Shown here piece after piece: positions 32,222 through 40,731 of a stretch of 64,000 bases of DNA. Source of the DNA: WHSW01 sp963722175 (lineage in GTDB: Bacteria > Actinomycetota > Thermoleophilia > Solirubrobacterales > 70-9); NCBI GenBank assembly GCA_963722175.1, contig CAVRKA010000008.1:5461-69460 (forward strand), read 5' to 3'. The position numbers and the translations under genes are program-made. The stretch's first letter is position 1, and each line of letters starts with the position of its first letter. The notes under the pieces were generated by a model. That model searched no databases, had not been told where the DNA came from, and worked only from the letters and a program-made list of their open reading frames with translations.

Positions 32222-33144
32222 TGGAGGGCTCGCGCCCGTTCGACTCGGAGCTCGACTTCGATCAGCCGCGGCGCAACCGGCCCCCGGAGCCGCCGCCGTT
32301 GCCGCGCCGCGGGCGGCGTCGGCCCGGCGGCAAGCCGCCGCGACGCGTCCCGTCCGAGACCCTAGCCCGGATCGCCTGGGCGATCCCCTGGATCGCGATC
32401 GCGATCACGATCGTGATCGTCGGCGGGGAGCTGTTCGCGGCGGCGATGATCGGCCTCGCGGGCGTCGGGATTGCCGAGTTCTTCCGGATGGCCGGCGACG
32501 CGCGGCCGTTCCTCCTCGTCGCCCTCGCCGCCGCGGTGGGGCTCGTGGTCGCCGCCTTCTACGGCGACCAGTACCAGATGATGATCGTCCTCGCCGCGAG
32601 CGTGCCGGTGATCTTCGCCGCCGCGATCGCCCGCCCGGACCGCGCCGGAATCACGCTCTCGATCGCGGTGACCGTACTCGGGATCGTCTGGATCGCGATC
32701 CCGTTCGCCCACGCCGTGCTGCTTCGCGAGCTCCCGGACCACGGCGCGGGACTGCTGGTCGACGTCCTCGTCGCCACCTTCGTCTTCGACACCGCCGCGT
32801 ACGCAGGCGGGCGGATGTTCGGCCGCCATCGCCTCGCTCCGGCGCTGTCCCCGAACAAGACCCTGGAGGGCCTCGCCTTCGGCTTCGTCGGCGGCACGCT
32901 CGGCTTCTGGTTCGCGGGTCTCTACCAGGACTGGCTGCCGGGGCTCGACGCCCTGCTGATCGGGATGTGCATCGCCGCCCTGGCCCCGGTGGGCGATCTG
33001 TTCGAGTCGATGATCAAGCGCGACCTCCAGATCAAGGACTCGGGGACGATCTTCGGCCCCCACGGAGGCCTGCTCGACCGCCTCGACGCCGTCATGTTCA
33101 CGGTCGTCGCCGGCTATTACCTGTCGGTCGCGTTCCTCTACTAG
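32221..33144 (+). CDS. cdsA: Phosphatidate cytidylyltransferase
   Basis: Integral membrane enzyme making CDP-diacylglycerol for phospholipids. 307 residues. A Pro/Arg-rich cytoplasmic N-terminus of about 50 residues precedes seven or eight membrane helices. The family signature lies near the C-terminus: MIKRDLQIKDSGTIFGPHGG (20) followed by LLDRLDAVM. SPNKTLEGLAFGFVGG is also typical. It supplies substrate to PgsA (48684). Confidence 0.95.
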   Translation: MEGSRPFDSELDFDQPRRNRPPEPPPLPRRGRRRPGGKPPRRVPSETLARIAWAIPWIAIAITIVIVGGELFAAAMIGLAGVGIAEFFRMAGDARPFLLVALAAAVGLVVAAFYGDQYQMMIVLAASVPVIFAAAIARPDRAGITLSIAVTVLGIVWIAIPFAHAVLLRELPDHGAGLLVDVLVATFVFDTAAYAGGRMFGRHRLAPALSPNKTLEGLAFGFVGGTLGFWFAGLYQDWLPGLDALLIGMCIAALAPVGDLFESMIKRDLQIKDSGTIFGPHGGLLDRLDAVMFTVVAGYYLSVAFLY

Positions 33145-33181
33145 CCGGAGAGCCCGGCGGCCGCCAGGGCCCCGATACTCG

Positions 33182-33757
33182 TCAGCGGCCGATGAACTCG
33201 ACGTAGAGGTGACGGTTGGCCGGCTCGTCCAGCGGCTGGGACACCGGGCTCCCGGTGCGCAGCGCTCGGGTCGACGTGGCCGCGTCGGTGTAGGGAGCCG
33301 CGCACCCCGGGAACGCGCCGAGGAGCAGCTCCGCCGTCGCCCCGGGACGGCTCGCGACGCTCCCGTCCTCGACCACCGTCGCCGAGCCGGAGATCGGCGT
33401 GAACGCGAGGTCGTAGCAGGTGATGCCGGCGTCGCCCGGGGCGACGCCCGTGATCCCGACCGAGCTGCTGGTCGCCGCCGCGGTGCTCCCGTGTCGGTTG
33501 ATGCGGCCGTAGGCCTGGCTGGGCACGGTCGGGACGACGCCCGGTGCGAGATCCTTGGCCTTGACCTTGCCGTCGACGATCTTTCCGCTCTTGATCGAGT
33601 TCTTGGCGAGCTTCGGCCCGGTGACCGCATGCTTGGCGATCTCCGCGGTGGTCACGGTGCCCTTGGCCGCCACCGCGGCTCCGGAGAGCGCGAAGACGAG
33701 CGCGATGGTGCCGATGAGGGTGCCCGGCGTGGGGCGCAGACGCTTGATCCGAGTCAT
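33182..33757 (-). CDS. Exported repeat protein, tandem copy A
   Basis: 191-residue exported protein. MTRIKRLRPTPGTLIGTIAL (20) leads into a hydrophobic signal segment ending GAAVAA, then decapeptide-type repeats (TVTTAEIAKH, AVTGPKLAKN, SIKSGKIVDG, KVKAKDLAPG) and a C-terminal beta domain with two Cys. ATG 33757 is supported by AGGAGGT ten bases upstream; a longer start at 33769 would place it before that site. It is a clear paralogue of the next gene, including about 85 bases of upstream DNA. Function unknown; surface role likely. Confidence 0.85.
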   Translation of the reverse strand: MTRIKRLRPTPGTLIGTIALVFALSGAAVAAKGTVTTAEIAKHAVTGPKLAKNSIKSGKIVDGKVKAKDLAPGVVPTVPSQAYGRINRHGSTAAATSSSVGITGVAPGDAGITCYDLAFTPISGSATVVEDGSVASRPGATAELLLGAFPGCAAPYTDAATSTRALRTGSPVSQPLDEPANRHLYVEFIGR

Positions 33758-33842
33758 TTCCTGTCCCACCTCCTGATGGGTCGCTTCGCGCCCAAGGCCC
33801 AGCCCCCGCCGTCGGGCTCCGTCTCACTCCATTCAACACCCC
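33758..33842 (-). repeat. Upstream region of copy A, duplicated at 34490-34576
   Basis: From the start codon outward this region matches 34490-34576 almost base for base (shared AGGAGGTGGGACAGGAA, CCTTGGGCGCGAA and GGGTGTTGAA blocks, small indels). It carries the Shine-Dalgarno and probably the promoter, so the duplication included control sequence. Confidence 0.85.
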
Positions 33843-33916
33843 GCGCGGCGATCGGCTGCGCTACCCGCGCACCGGCCGGAGGGTCGTCGCCGCTCCGGCC
33901 GGTCGCGGTTCGGTCC

Positions 33917-34489
33917 TCAGCCGCCGATGAACTGGACGTAGAGGTCGCGGTTGGCATGGTCGTCGAGCGGCTGGGCGACCGGGCTCGCGGTGCTCAGCGC
34001 TCGAGTCGATGTCGCCGCATCGGTGTACGGAGCCGCACACCCGGGGTGAGCGCCGATCTGCAGCTCGACGGTCGCGCCCGGGCGGTCGGCGGGTCCTTCC
34101 TCGGTGATCGTCGCCGAGCCTGAGACGGGGGCGACCGCGAGGTCATAGCAGGTGATCCCGGTGTCGCCCGCGGCGACGCCCGTGATCCCGACCGAGCCGC
34201 TGGCTGCCGCCGCGCTGGTCGCAGTCCTGTTGATCCGGCCGTAGGCCTGGTTCAGCACGGCCGGGATCACGCCCTCGGCGAGGTCCTTGGCCTTGACCTT
34301 GCCGTCGACGATCTTTCCGCTCTTGACCGCGTCCTTGGCGATCTTCGGCCCGGTGACCGCGCGCTTGGCGATCTCCGTCGTGGTCACGGTGCCGTTGGCC
34401 GCCACCGCCGCTCCGGACAGCGCGAAGACCAGCGCGATGGTGCCGATCAGCGTGCCCGGCGTCGGGCGCAGACGTTTGATTCGAGTCAT
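33917..34489 (-). CDS. Exported repeat protein, tandem copy B
   Basis: 190-residue paralogue of the gene at 33182. The first 80 residues are nearly identical (signal peptide and four decapeptide repeats), while the C-terminal domain has drifted more (GPADRPGATVELQIGAHPGC against ASRPGATAELLLGAFPGC). ATG 34489 is preceded by AGGAGGT. The higher conservation of the N-terminal and upstream region suggests recent duplication or gene conversion. Likely secreted or surface-held; no activity motif. Confidence 0.85.
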   Translation of the reverse strand: MTRIKRLRPTPGTLIGTIALVFALSGAAVAANGTVTTTEIAKRAVTGPKIAKDAVKSGKIVDGKVKAKDLAEGVIPAVLNQAYGRINRTATSAAAASGSVGITGVAAGDTGITCYDLAVAPVSGSATITEEGPADRPGATVELQIGAHPGCAAPYTDAATSTRALSTASPVAQPLDDHANRDLYVQFIGG

Positions 34490-34576
34490 TCCTGTCCCAC
34501 CTCCTGATGGGTCGCTTTCGCGCCCAAGGCCCAGCCCCCCGCCGTTGGGCATCTTGCCTCACCCCCTTCAACACCC
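34490..34576 (-). repeat. Upstream region of copy B, duplicated at 33758-33842
   Basis: Partner of the repeat at 33758-33842; see that entry. The remaining 34577-34674 up to the nfo end holds nothing I recognise. Confidence 0.85.
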
Positions 34577-34674
34577 GGCGTGACAACCGGCTGCGGGATG
34601 GCGTGAAAGTCCTCGTCGCGCCCGCCCCGCGACCCGCATCGCAATGGGCGATCCGGGGCCTGCAAAATGCCGGG

Positions 34675-35472
34675 CTACTTGCCCCCGATCGCCGCGCGCA
34701 CGTAATCGAGGTCGGCGCGCAGGCCGGAGCGTGGGCCGGGCGTCTCGACGACGACCGGGGCGCCGCTCTGCGCCGCCGCGGCGATCATGTGCTTGAGGGC
34801 GGCAGGGTCCACGTGCCCCTCGCCGAGGCGCGAGTGGCGGTCGGCGCCGGTCCCGGGCGGGTCGCGGGAGTCGTTGGCGTGCAGCAGGTCGATCGTGCCG
34901 GTGATCGCGAGCACCCGCTCGACCGCGTCGGAGAGCTCCTCGCCGGCGGCGTGCGCGTGACAGGTGTCGAAGCAGAAGCCGAGGTCGACGCCGGTCTCGG
35001 CCTCACCGATCGCGTCCCAGAGCCGCGCCAGCGCGTCGAAGCGCCGGCCGACGGCGTTCTCGCCGCCGGCGGTGTTCTCGACCAGCACCGGGACGTCGGC
35101 ATCGAGCATCTCGAGCGAGCGCAGCCAGCGTCCGGGTCCCTCGTGGATGTCGTCCTCCGCGTGCCCGGCGTGGACGATCACCGCCGCGGCGCCGACCTCC
35201 GAGGCCGCGTCGCAGGTCTGCTGGAGGATCTTGCGCGAGCCGTAGCGCACGTTGGACTTCGGCGAGCAGACGTTGATCAGGTAGGGCGCGTGCACGTAGA
35301 CGTCGACCTCGCTCTCGCGGATCGCGTCGGCGTCGGGGTGGGGAGGGGGCTTGCGCCACGAGCCCGGGTTGGAGAGGAAGATCTGCGCGCAGTCGGCGCC
35401 GAGCTCCGCGGCGGCCTCGAGCGGCTTCTCGCGTGCGACGTGGGCGCCGATCTTCGTCCGCTTGCTGGGCAT
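34675..35472 (-). CDS. nfo: Endonuclease IV (apurinic/apyrimidinic)
   Basis: Zinc-dependent AP endonuclease of base excision repair. 265 residues. TIM-barrel metal ligands can be followed through IGAHVAREKPLEAAAELGAD (20), YVHAPYLINVCSP, VIVHAGHAEDD, VLVENTAGGENAVG, LGFCFDTCHAHAAGEELSD (19), LLHANDSRDPPGTGADRHSR (20, His-x-Asn form) and GEGHVDPAALK. Divergent from dxr; TATGCT lies six bases before its ATG. A LexA box is not present. Confidence 0.95.
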   Translation of the reverse strand: MPSKRTKIGAHVAREKPLEAAAELGADCAQIFLSNPGSWRKPPPHPDADAIRESEVDVYVHAPYLINVCSPKSNVRYGSRKILQQTCDAASEVGAAAVIVHAGHAEDDIHEGPGRWLRSLEMLDADVPVLVENTAGGENAVGRRFDALARLWDAIGEAETGVDLGFCFDTCHAHAAGEELSDAVERVLAITGTIDLLHANDSRDPPGTGADRHSRLGEGHVDPAALKHMIAAAAQSGAPVVVETPGPRSGLRADLDYVRAAIGGK

Positions 35473-35478
35473 GAATCG

Positions 35479-35484
35479 AGCATA
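35479..35484 (-). promoter_or_regulatory. -10 element of nfo (leaderless)
   Basis: TATGCT on the minus strand, six bases before ATG 35472. Confidence 0.5.
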
Positions 35485-35520
35485 TGGCCCCGGCGCTTAG
35501 GGACGGCTAAGGCCCGGCGC

Positions 35521-35526
35521 TACCCT
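35521..35526 (+). promoter_or_regulatory. -10 element of dxr (leaderless)
   Basis: TACCCT, six bases before GTG 35533. No Shine-Dalgarno sequence. Confidence 0.5.
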
Positions 35527-35532
35527 GCGTCG

Positions 35533-36687
35533 GTGGCCAAACGGGTCCTGATCTGCGGCTCGACGGGGTCGATCGGCGAGCAGGCGCTCGACGTCGTCGC
35601 CGGCTCGGCGGAGCTCGAGCTCGCCGGCCTCTCGGCGGCCACGAACTGGGAGCGGCTCGCGGCCCAGGCGCGTGAGTGCGGCGTCTCCACGGTCGCGCTC
35701 AGCGACCCCGAGGCCGCCGACCGCGCCCGGGCCGAGCTCGACGGCACCCGCGTGCTGGCGGGCGACGAGGGCGTCCGCGAGCTGATCGCGACCAGCGGCG
35801 CGGACCTGGTCCTGAACGCGATCGTCGGCACCGCCGGGCTCGGGCCGACGATCGTCGCGCTCAGCGAGGGCATCGACCTGGCGCTCGCCAACAAGGAGAG
35901 CCTCGTCATCGGCGGCGAGCTCGTCACCGCGCTCGCCGAGGGGACGCGGGCGCGGATCCTCCCGGTCGACTCAGAGCACTCGGCGCTCTTCCAGCTCCTG
36001 CGCGGCGAGGGGCCGGGGACGGTCGAGCGGCTGATCCTGACCGCCTCCGGAGGGCCGTTTCGCGGCCGCACGGACCTCGACGGGGTGACCGTCGACCAGG
36101 CGCTCGCACATCCGACCTGGGAGATGGGCGGCCGGATCACGATCGACTCGGCGACCCTGTTCAACAAGGGACTCGAGGTGATCGAGGCCCACCACCTGTT
36201 CGGCGTCCCCTACGAGCGGATCGACGTCGTCGTCCATCCGCAGTCGATCGTCCACTCGCTGATCGAGTTCAACGACGGCGCTCAGCTCGCCCACCTCGGC
36301 CTGCCCGACATGCGGGTGCCGATCTCCTACGCGCTGCACTTCCCCGAGCGCGCCGACGTCACCGTGCCGCGCCTCGACCTCGCCGCGGTCGGCAAGCTCG
36401 AGTTCGAGCCGCCGGACCTCGAGACCTTCGCCTGCCTACGACTGGCGCGCGAGGCGGGCGAGGCCGGGGGGACGGCGCCCTGCGCCCTGAACGCCGCCGA
36501 CGAGGTCGCGGTCGCCGCCTTCCTCGAGGGCCGGATCCCGTTCACGGGGATCGCCGAGGTGATCGAGGGGGTGCTCGACCGCACCGAGCCGGCGCCGATC
36601 GTCCACTTCGAGCAGTTGTTCGAGTGCGACGCCGGCGCCCGCCGCCTGGCGGAGCAGTTCGTCGCCCAGGGAGCGGTGACTTCGTGA
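35533..36687 (+). CDS. dxr: 1-deoxy-D-xylulose 5-phosphate reductoisomerase
   Basis: Second step of the MEP isoprenoid pathway. 384 residues. NADPH-binding start AKRVLICGSTGSIGEQALDV (20), LALANKESLVIGGELV, the metal site ILPVDSEHSALFQLL, LTASGGPFRG, and RITIDSATLFNKGLEVIEAH (20) with HPQSIVHSLIEF. The GTG 35533 directly begins the conserved domain. It overlaps rseP by four bases (GTGA). The next MEP gene usually found here, ispG, is displaced to 45.2 kb. Confidence 0.96.
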   Translation: MAKRVLICGSTGSIGEQALDVVAGSAELELAGLSAATNWERLAAQARECGVSTVALSDPEAADRARAELDGTRVLAGDEGVRELIATSGADLVLNAIVGTAGLGPTIVALSEGIDLALANKESLVIGGELVTALAEGTRARILPVDSEHSALFQLLRGEGPGTVERLILTASGGPFRGRTDLDGVTVDQALAHPTWEMGGRITIDSATLFNKGLEVIEAHHLFGVPYERIDVVVHPQSIVHSLIEFNDGAQLAHLGLPDMRVPISYALHFPERADVTVPRLDLAAVGKLEFEPPDLETFACLRLAREAGEAGGTAPCALNAADEVAVAAFLEGRIPFTGIAEVIEGVLDRTEPAPIVHFEQLFECDAGARRLAEQFVAQGAVTS

Positions 36688-37787
36688 GCTGGCTGCTCGC
36701 CTTCGCGGGCTTCGCGTTCCTGATCATCGCTCACGAGGCCGGGCACTTCACGGCCGCGAAGGCGGTCGGGATGCGGGTCGAGCGCTTCTTCCTCTTCTTC
36801 CCGCCGAAGCTCTGGAGCGTCAAGCGCGGCGAGACCGAGTACGGGATCGGGGCGATCCCGCTGGGCGGCTTCGTGAAGATCACCGGCATGAACCCCGAGG
36901 AGGAGGTCGATCCCGAGGTCGCTCCGCGCGCCTACTGCAACCAGCCGGTCTGGAAGCGGATCGTGGTGATCTCGGCGGGGCCGTTCGTCAACCTGCTCAT
37001 CGCCTTCCTGATCCTGTTCGTGCTCGGGTTCACGCTCGAGAAGGCGACCGCGGTGGCCGTCGACAACGTCGAGACCGCCACCCCGGCGGCGGCGCACCTG
37101 GAGGCGGGCGACCAGGTGCTGTCGATCAACGGCGTCTCATCCGGCGCCGGAACGCCCAGCGAGCAGGCGGACCGGCTGGTCGCCGCGCTCGCCGACGTCC
37201 GCTGCGCCGACGGCGTCGAGGTCGACGGCTGCCGGGCGACGAAGGCGGTCCCGATCGTCGTCCGCCGCGACGGCGAGACGGAGACGATCGCCGTGCGCCC
37301 GTTCTACGACGCCGAGGCCGAGCGGTTCCGGTTCGGCTTTTCGTTCGTCGGGGCCGGCCTGGTCCCGGCCGACCGGTCGGTCTCGAGCTCAGCGGACTTC
37401 GCCGTCGACCGGATGTGGGAGGTGACCTCCTCGACGATCGGGATCGTCGGCCGGGTCTTCGACGCCGAGCAGCGCAAGGAGATCTCCGGGATCGTCGGCG
37501 GCTACGAGGTCACCCGGCAGTCGATCGAGTTCGACACCCGCCAGGCGTTCTACGTGCTCGCCCTGATCAGCCTCTCGCTGGCGGTGATCAACCTGTTCCC
37601 GTTCCTGCCGCTCGATGGCGGCCACATCTTCTGGGCGCTGGTCGAGAAGCTCCGCGGCCGCCCGGTTTCGCTGCGGGTCATGGAGCGGGCCTCGGTGGTC
37701 GGCTTCGCGCTCGTCCTGATGCTGTTCGCGATCGGGCTCTCGAACGACATCGGCCGCCTCTCGGGCGAGGGCTTCGAAGTTCGCTGA
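36684..37787 (+). CDS. rseP: RseP-family site-2 intramembrane metalloprotease
   Basis: Zinc protease that cuts membrane-embedded anti-sigma factors or signal peptides. 367 residues. The zinc motif HEAGH lies in the first helix (IIAHEAGHFTAAKAVGMRV), the third zinc ligand in NLFPFLPLDGGHIFWALVEK (20), with one PDZ domain between (about residues 130-220, LEAGDQVLSINGV). It follows dxr as in most bacteria. A putative client type, a membrane anti-sigma-like protein, is encoded at 54015. Confidence 0.94.
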   Translation: MSWLLAFAGFAFLIIAHEAGHFTAAKAVGMRVERFFLFFPPKLWSVKRGETEYGIGAIPLGGFVKITGMNPEEEVDPEVAPRAYCNQPVWKRIVVISAGPFVNLLIAFLILFVLGFTLEKATAVAVDNVETATPAAAHLEAGDQVLSINGVSSGAGTPSEQADRLVAALADVRCADGVEVDGCRATKAVPIVVRRDGETETIAVRPFYDAEAERFRFGFSFVGAGLVPADRSVSSSADFAVDRMWEVTSSTIGIVGRVFDAEQRKEISGIVGGYEVTRQSIEFDTRQAFYVLALISLSLAVINLFPFLPLDGGHIFWALVEKLRGRPVSLRVMERASVVGFALVLMLFAIGLSNDIGRLSGEGFEVR

Positions 37788-37882
37788 GTCGCTCCGCAGC
37801 GACCCGGCCGCCCGAGTCGCTGGAAAACGCCCGGCTCACGATAGGTTTCCCGGTGTAGTCGGGAACCTGCCGAGGAGGAGAG

Positions 37883-39703
37883 ATGGAGGCGACGACCACG
37901 GAGCGCTACGCGAGTGGCGGGCCGGCACGGGACCTGTACGCGCAGAACCTGGCGCTCGCGTTCGAGGCGACGGTCGATCGCCTTCCCGACGACCCGGCAA
38001 TCCGCATGGGCGAGGGCGACGACGAGGTCGTGCTGACCTGGAGCGAGGTTCGCGCCAAGGTCGCCCGGATCGCCGGCGGGCTGGCGGCGCTCGGTGTCGG
38101 CAAGGGCGACACGGTGGCGATCATGCTCAACAACCGCCCCGAGTTCATCCCGATCGACCTCGCCGCGGTCTCGCTGGGCGCGATCCCCTTCTCGATCTAC
38201 CAAACGTCGTCCCCCGAGCAGATCCAATACGTCGTCTCCGACGCCGAGGCGAAGGTGGCGATCATCGAGGAGGGATTCCTCGACGTCTTCGGCAAGGCGC
38301 GCCAGGACCTCCCGACGGTCGAGACCCTGGTCGTCATCGACGGCGAGGGTGGCGACCACACGCTCGAGTCGCTGGAGGCGCTCGACCCGGACTTCGACAC
38401 TTCGGAGGCGGTCGCGGCGATCGGTCCGGACGACTTCCTGACGCTGATCTACACCTCCGGCACCACCGGCCCGCCGAAGGGCGTGCAGTTGACCCACCGC
38501 AACCTGATGATGCTGACCGGCGCCGTCGAGGACATCGTCGACTTCCCCGACCGGGGCGCGAAGGTGATCTCGTGGCTGCCGGCCGCCCACATCGCCGAGC
38601 GCGGGGCGAACTACTACCTGCCGGTGATCCGCGGCTGCACCGTGTACATCTGCCCGAACCCGCGCGAGATCATCGCCTATCTGCCGCAGGTGCGCCCCAC
38701 GTGGTTCTTCGCGGTCCCGCGGATCTGGGAGAAGCTGAAGGCGGCGATGGAGGCAAGCATCGCCGGTCTGCCGGGTGAGCAGGGCGACCAGGCGCGCCAG
38801 GCGCTCGAGGCCGGGTTCAAGAAGGTCCGGCTCGAGCAGGCCGGGGAGGACGTCCCCGCCGAGCTCGCGGCCGCTGTCGAGGCTGCGGACGGGGCGATGT
38901 TCTCGCAGCTGCGCAAGCAGCTCGGGCTCGACGAGGTCATCGCCGTCAACGTGGGCGCCGCGCCGACCCCGCTCGAGGTGCTCGAGTTCTTCCACGCGAT
39001 CGGGATCCCGCTCGGCGAGCTGTGGGGCATGTCGGAGACCTGCGGCACGGCCACCATCAACCCGCCGGACAAGATCAAGCTCGGCACCGTCGGACCGCCC
39101 GTCCCGGGGGTCGAGATCAAGCTCGCCGAGGACGGCGAGATCCTCGTCAAGGGCGACGTGAACATGGCCGGCTACCGCAACATGCCGGACAAGACCGCCG
39201 AGACGATCGACGACGAGGGCTGGCTCTCGACCGGCGACATCGGCCAGCTGGACTCCGACGGCTATCTGAAGATCGTCGACCGCAAGAAGGAGCTGATCAT
39301 CAACGCGGCCGGCAAGAACATGTCGCCGGCGAACATCGAGTCGCACCTGAAGGCGGCGAGCCCGCTGATCGGACAGGCGGTGGCGATCGGGGACGCGCGT
39401 CCCTACAACGTCGCCCTGATCACCCTCGACCCGGACTTCGCCCCGGTGTGGGCGAAGCAGAACGGCCTGGAGGGCACGCCGATCGAGGAGCTCGCCTCCG
39501 AGGAGACGCTGATCGCCGCGATCCAGGAGGGCGTCGACGCGGCGAACGCGAAGATCTCGCGGGTCGAGCAGATCAAGAAGTTCACCGTCCTGCCGACCGA
39601 CTGGCAGCCCGGCGGCGACGAGCTGACGCCGACGATGAAGCTGAAGCGAAGGCCGATCTCCGACAAGTACGGCGAGGAGATCGAGGCGCTGTACGCGGGC
39701 TGA
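37883..39703 (+). CDS. Long-chain fatty acid-CoA ligase
   Basis: ATP-dependent acyl-activating enzyme. 606 residues. AMP-binding motif LIYTSGTTGPPKGVQLTHRN (20), acyl-specificity and hinge regions LGELWGMSETCGTATIN, GWLSTGDIGQLDSDGYLKIV (20), DRKKELIINAAGKNMSP, and catalytic Lys near the end (TPTMKLKRRPISDKYG). It is FadD15-like. Shine-Dalgarno GAGGAGGAG lies directly before ATG 37883. An imperfect inverted repeat (AGGTTTCCCG/CGGGAACCT, 37843-37868) precedes it and could be an operator. Confidence 0.93.
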   Translation: MEATTTERYASGGPARDLYAQNLALAFEATVDRLPDDPAIRMGEGDDEVVLTWSEVRAKVARIAGGLAALGVGKGDTVAIMLNNRPEFIPIDLAAVSLGAIPFSIYQTSSPEQIQYVVSDAEAKVAIIEEGFLDVFGKARQDLPTVETLVVIDGEGGDHTLESLEALDPDFDTSEAVAAIGPDDFLTLIYTSGTTGPPKGVQLTHRNLMMLTGAVEDIVDFPDRGAKVISWLPAAHIAERGANYYLPVIRGCTVYICPNPREIIAYLPQVRPTWFFAVPRIWEKLKAAMEASIAGLPGEQGDQARQALEAGFKKVRLEQAGEDVPAELAAAVEAADGAMFSQLRKQLGLDEVIAVNVGAAPTPLEVLEFFHAIGIPLGELWGMSETCGTATINPPDKIKLGTVGPPVPGVEIKLAEDGEILVKGDVNMAGYRNMPDKTAETIDDEGWLSTGDIGQLDSDGYLKIVDRKKELIINAAGKNMSPANIESHLKAASPLIGQAVAIGDARPYNVALITLDPDFAPVWAKQNGLEGTPIEELASEETLIAAIQEGVDAANAKISRVEQIKKFTVLPTDWQPGGDELTPTMKLKRRPISDKYGEEIEALYAG

Positions 39704-39713
39704 GCGGCGACGG

Positions 39714-40658
39714 ATGAGGGGGTTGGCGCCGAAGCTCGTCGCCGGCGCGGTCGCGGCGGCGCTGCTCGGGGCGCCGGCCGGCGCGCTCGCGGTGCCGGAC
39801 TGCGAGCGCCAGCCGGCCCAGCGGGTGCTCCTCAGCGGGCTGGGGACGCTCGAGTCGGTGATCGCCGACGACCGCGGACACCTGTTCTTCACCGACGCCG
39901 ACGCCGGGCAGCTGCTGCGCATGGGTCGCCGCCACGCCGAGCCGCGGGTCCTGGTCGACGGGATCCGCGCTCCGGGCGGCCTGACCTTCCTCCCGGACGG
40001 CTCGCTGCTGGTCGGCTACGGCGACGCGATCGCGACCGCCGCCAACGGCGAGCAGGACCCGCAGGCGGGACTCATCCACGTCGACCCGCGAACCGGGCAG
40101 AATCGCCCCTACGCCGAGGGCCTGGCGATGGCCAATGGCGTCGTCCTCGCGCCCGACGGCGCGATCTATGCGTCCGCCGACGTGGGCACGGCCGGGATCG
40201 ACCGCGTCCTCGGCGGAGACGTGACGGTCGGCTGGGCGAAGCTCGAATCGCCGAACGGGCTGGTCGTCGACACGAGCGGCAAATGGCTGTACGCAGCGCA
40301 GACATTCGTGCCCGCCGCCATCTCCCGGATCGAGCTCGCGGACCCCACCCACGTCGAGGCATGGTTTCGGGCGCCTCCGGCCGACTTCGCCGCCGGCCTC
40401 GACGGCCTCACCCGCGACGACCACGACCGCCTCTACGTCGCGGCGAACGGCGGTGGCGCGATCTGGCGGGTCGATCCCGCGGGCGCGGCGTGCGCGCTCG
40501 CTCACCTGCCGCCGCTGGGGCCGAGCGCGGTCGCCTTCGGCAGCGCCACGCAGGGCCGGAACGGGGCGCCGATCGGGTTCGGGCGCCGCAACCTGTACGT
40601 GACCACGTTCCAGGGCGAGCTGATCCAGCTCAAGAACGTGCGCGGACGCCGGCGCTAA
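39714..40658 (+). CDS. Exported SMP-30/NHL-type beta-propeller protein
   Basis: 314 residues with a signal peptide (VAGAVAAALLGAPAGALA). The mature part resembles the gluconolactonase/SMP-30 propeller: ESVIADDRGHLFFTDADAGQ (20), PGGLTFLPDGSLLVGYGD, MANGVVLAPDGAIYASADVG (20), PNGLVVDTSGKWLYAAQTF. The metal-binding Glu of true SMP-30 enzymes may be the E of LESVIADD. It starts ten bases after the acyl-CoA ligase stop and is probably co-transcribed. The substrate is unknown. Confidence 0.83.
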   Translation: MRGLAPKLVAGAVAAALLGAPAGALAVPDCERQPAQRVLLSGLGTLESVIADDRGHLFFTDADAGQLLRMGRRHAEPRVLVDGIRAPGGLTFLPDGSLLVGYGDAIATAANGEQDPQAGLIHVDPRTGQNRPYAEGLAMANGVVLAPDGAIYASADVGTAGIDRVLGGDVTVGWAKLESPNGLVVDTSGKWLYAAQTFVPAAISRIELADPTHVEAWFRAPPADFAAGLDGLTRDDHDRLYVAANGGGAIWRVDPAGAACALAHLPPLGPSAVAFGSATQGRNGAPIGFGRRNLYVTTFQGELIQLKNVRGRRR

Positions 40659-40731
40659 GTCGGCACATCCGCGCCTCACATCCGACCCACCGACGCGCAC
40701 CCTGTGCGCCGGATTCGCCGACGCTCCTCCC

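Noticed and set aside
37841..37868. TAGGTT hexamer and imperfect inverted repeat as a defined acyl-CoA ligase operator
   Set aside because: One bulge and no second copy seen; mentioned in the gene entry only.
37550..39922. 790-codon minus-strand frame opposite the acyl-CoA ligase
   Set aside because: Antisense shadow of a full-length, motif-complete ligase.
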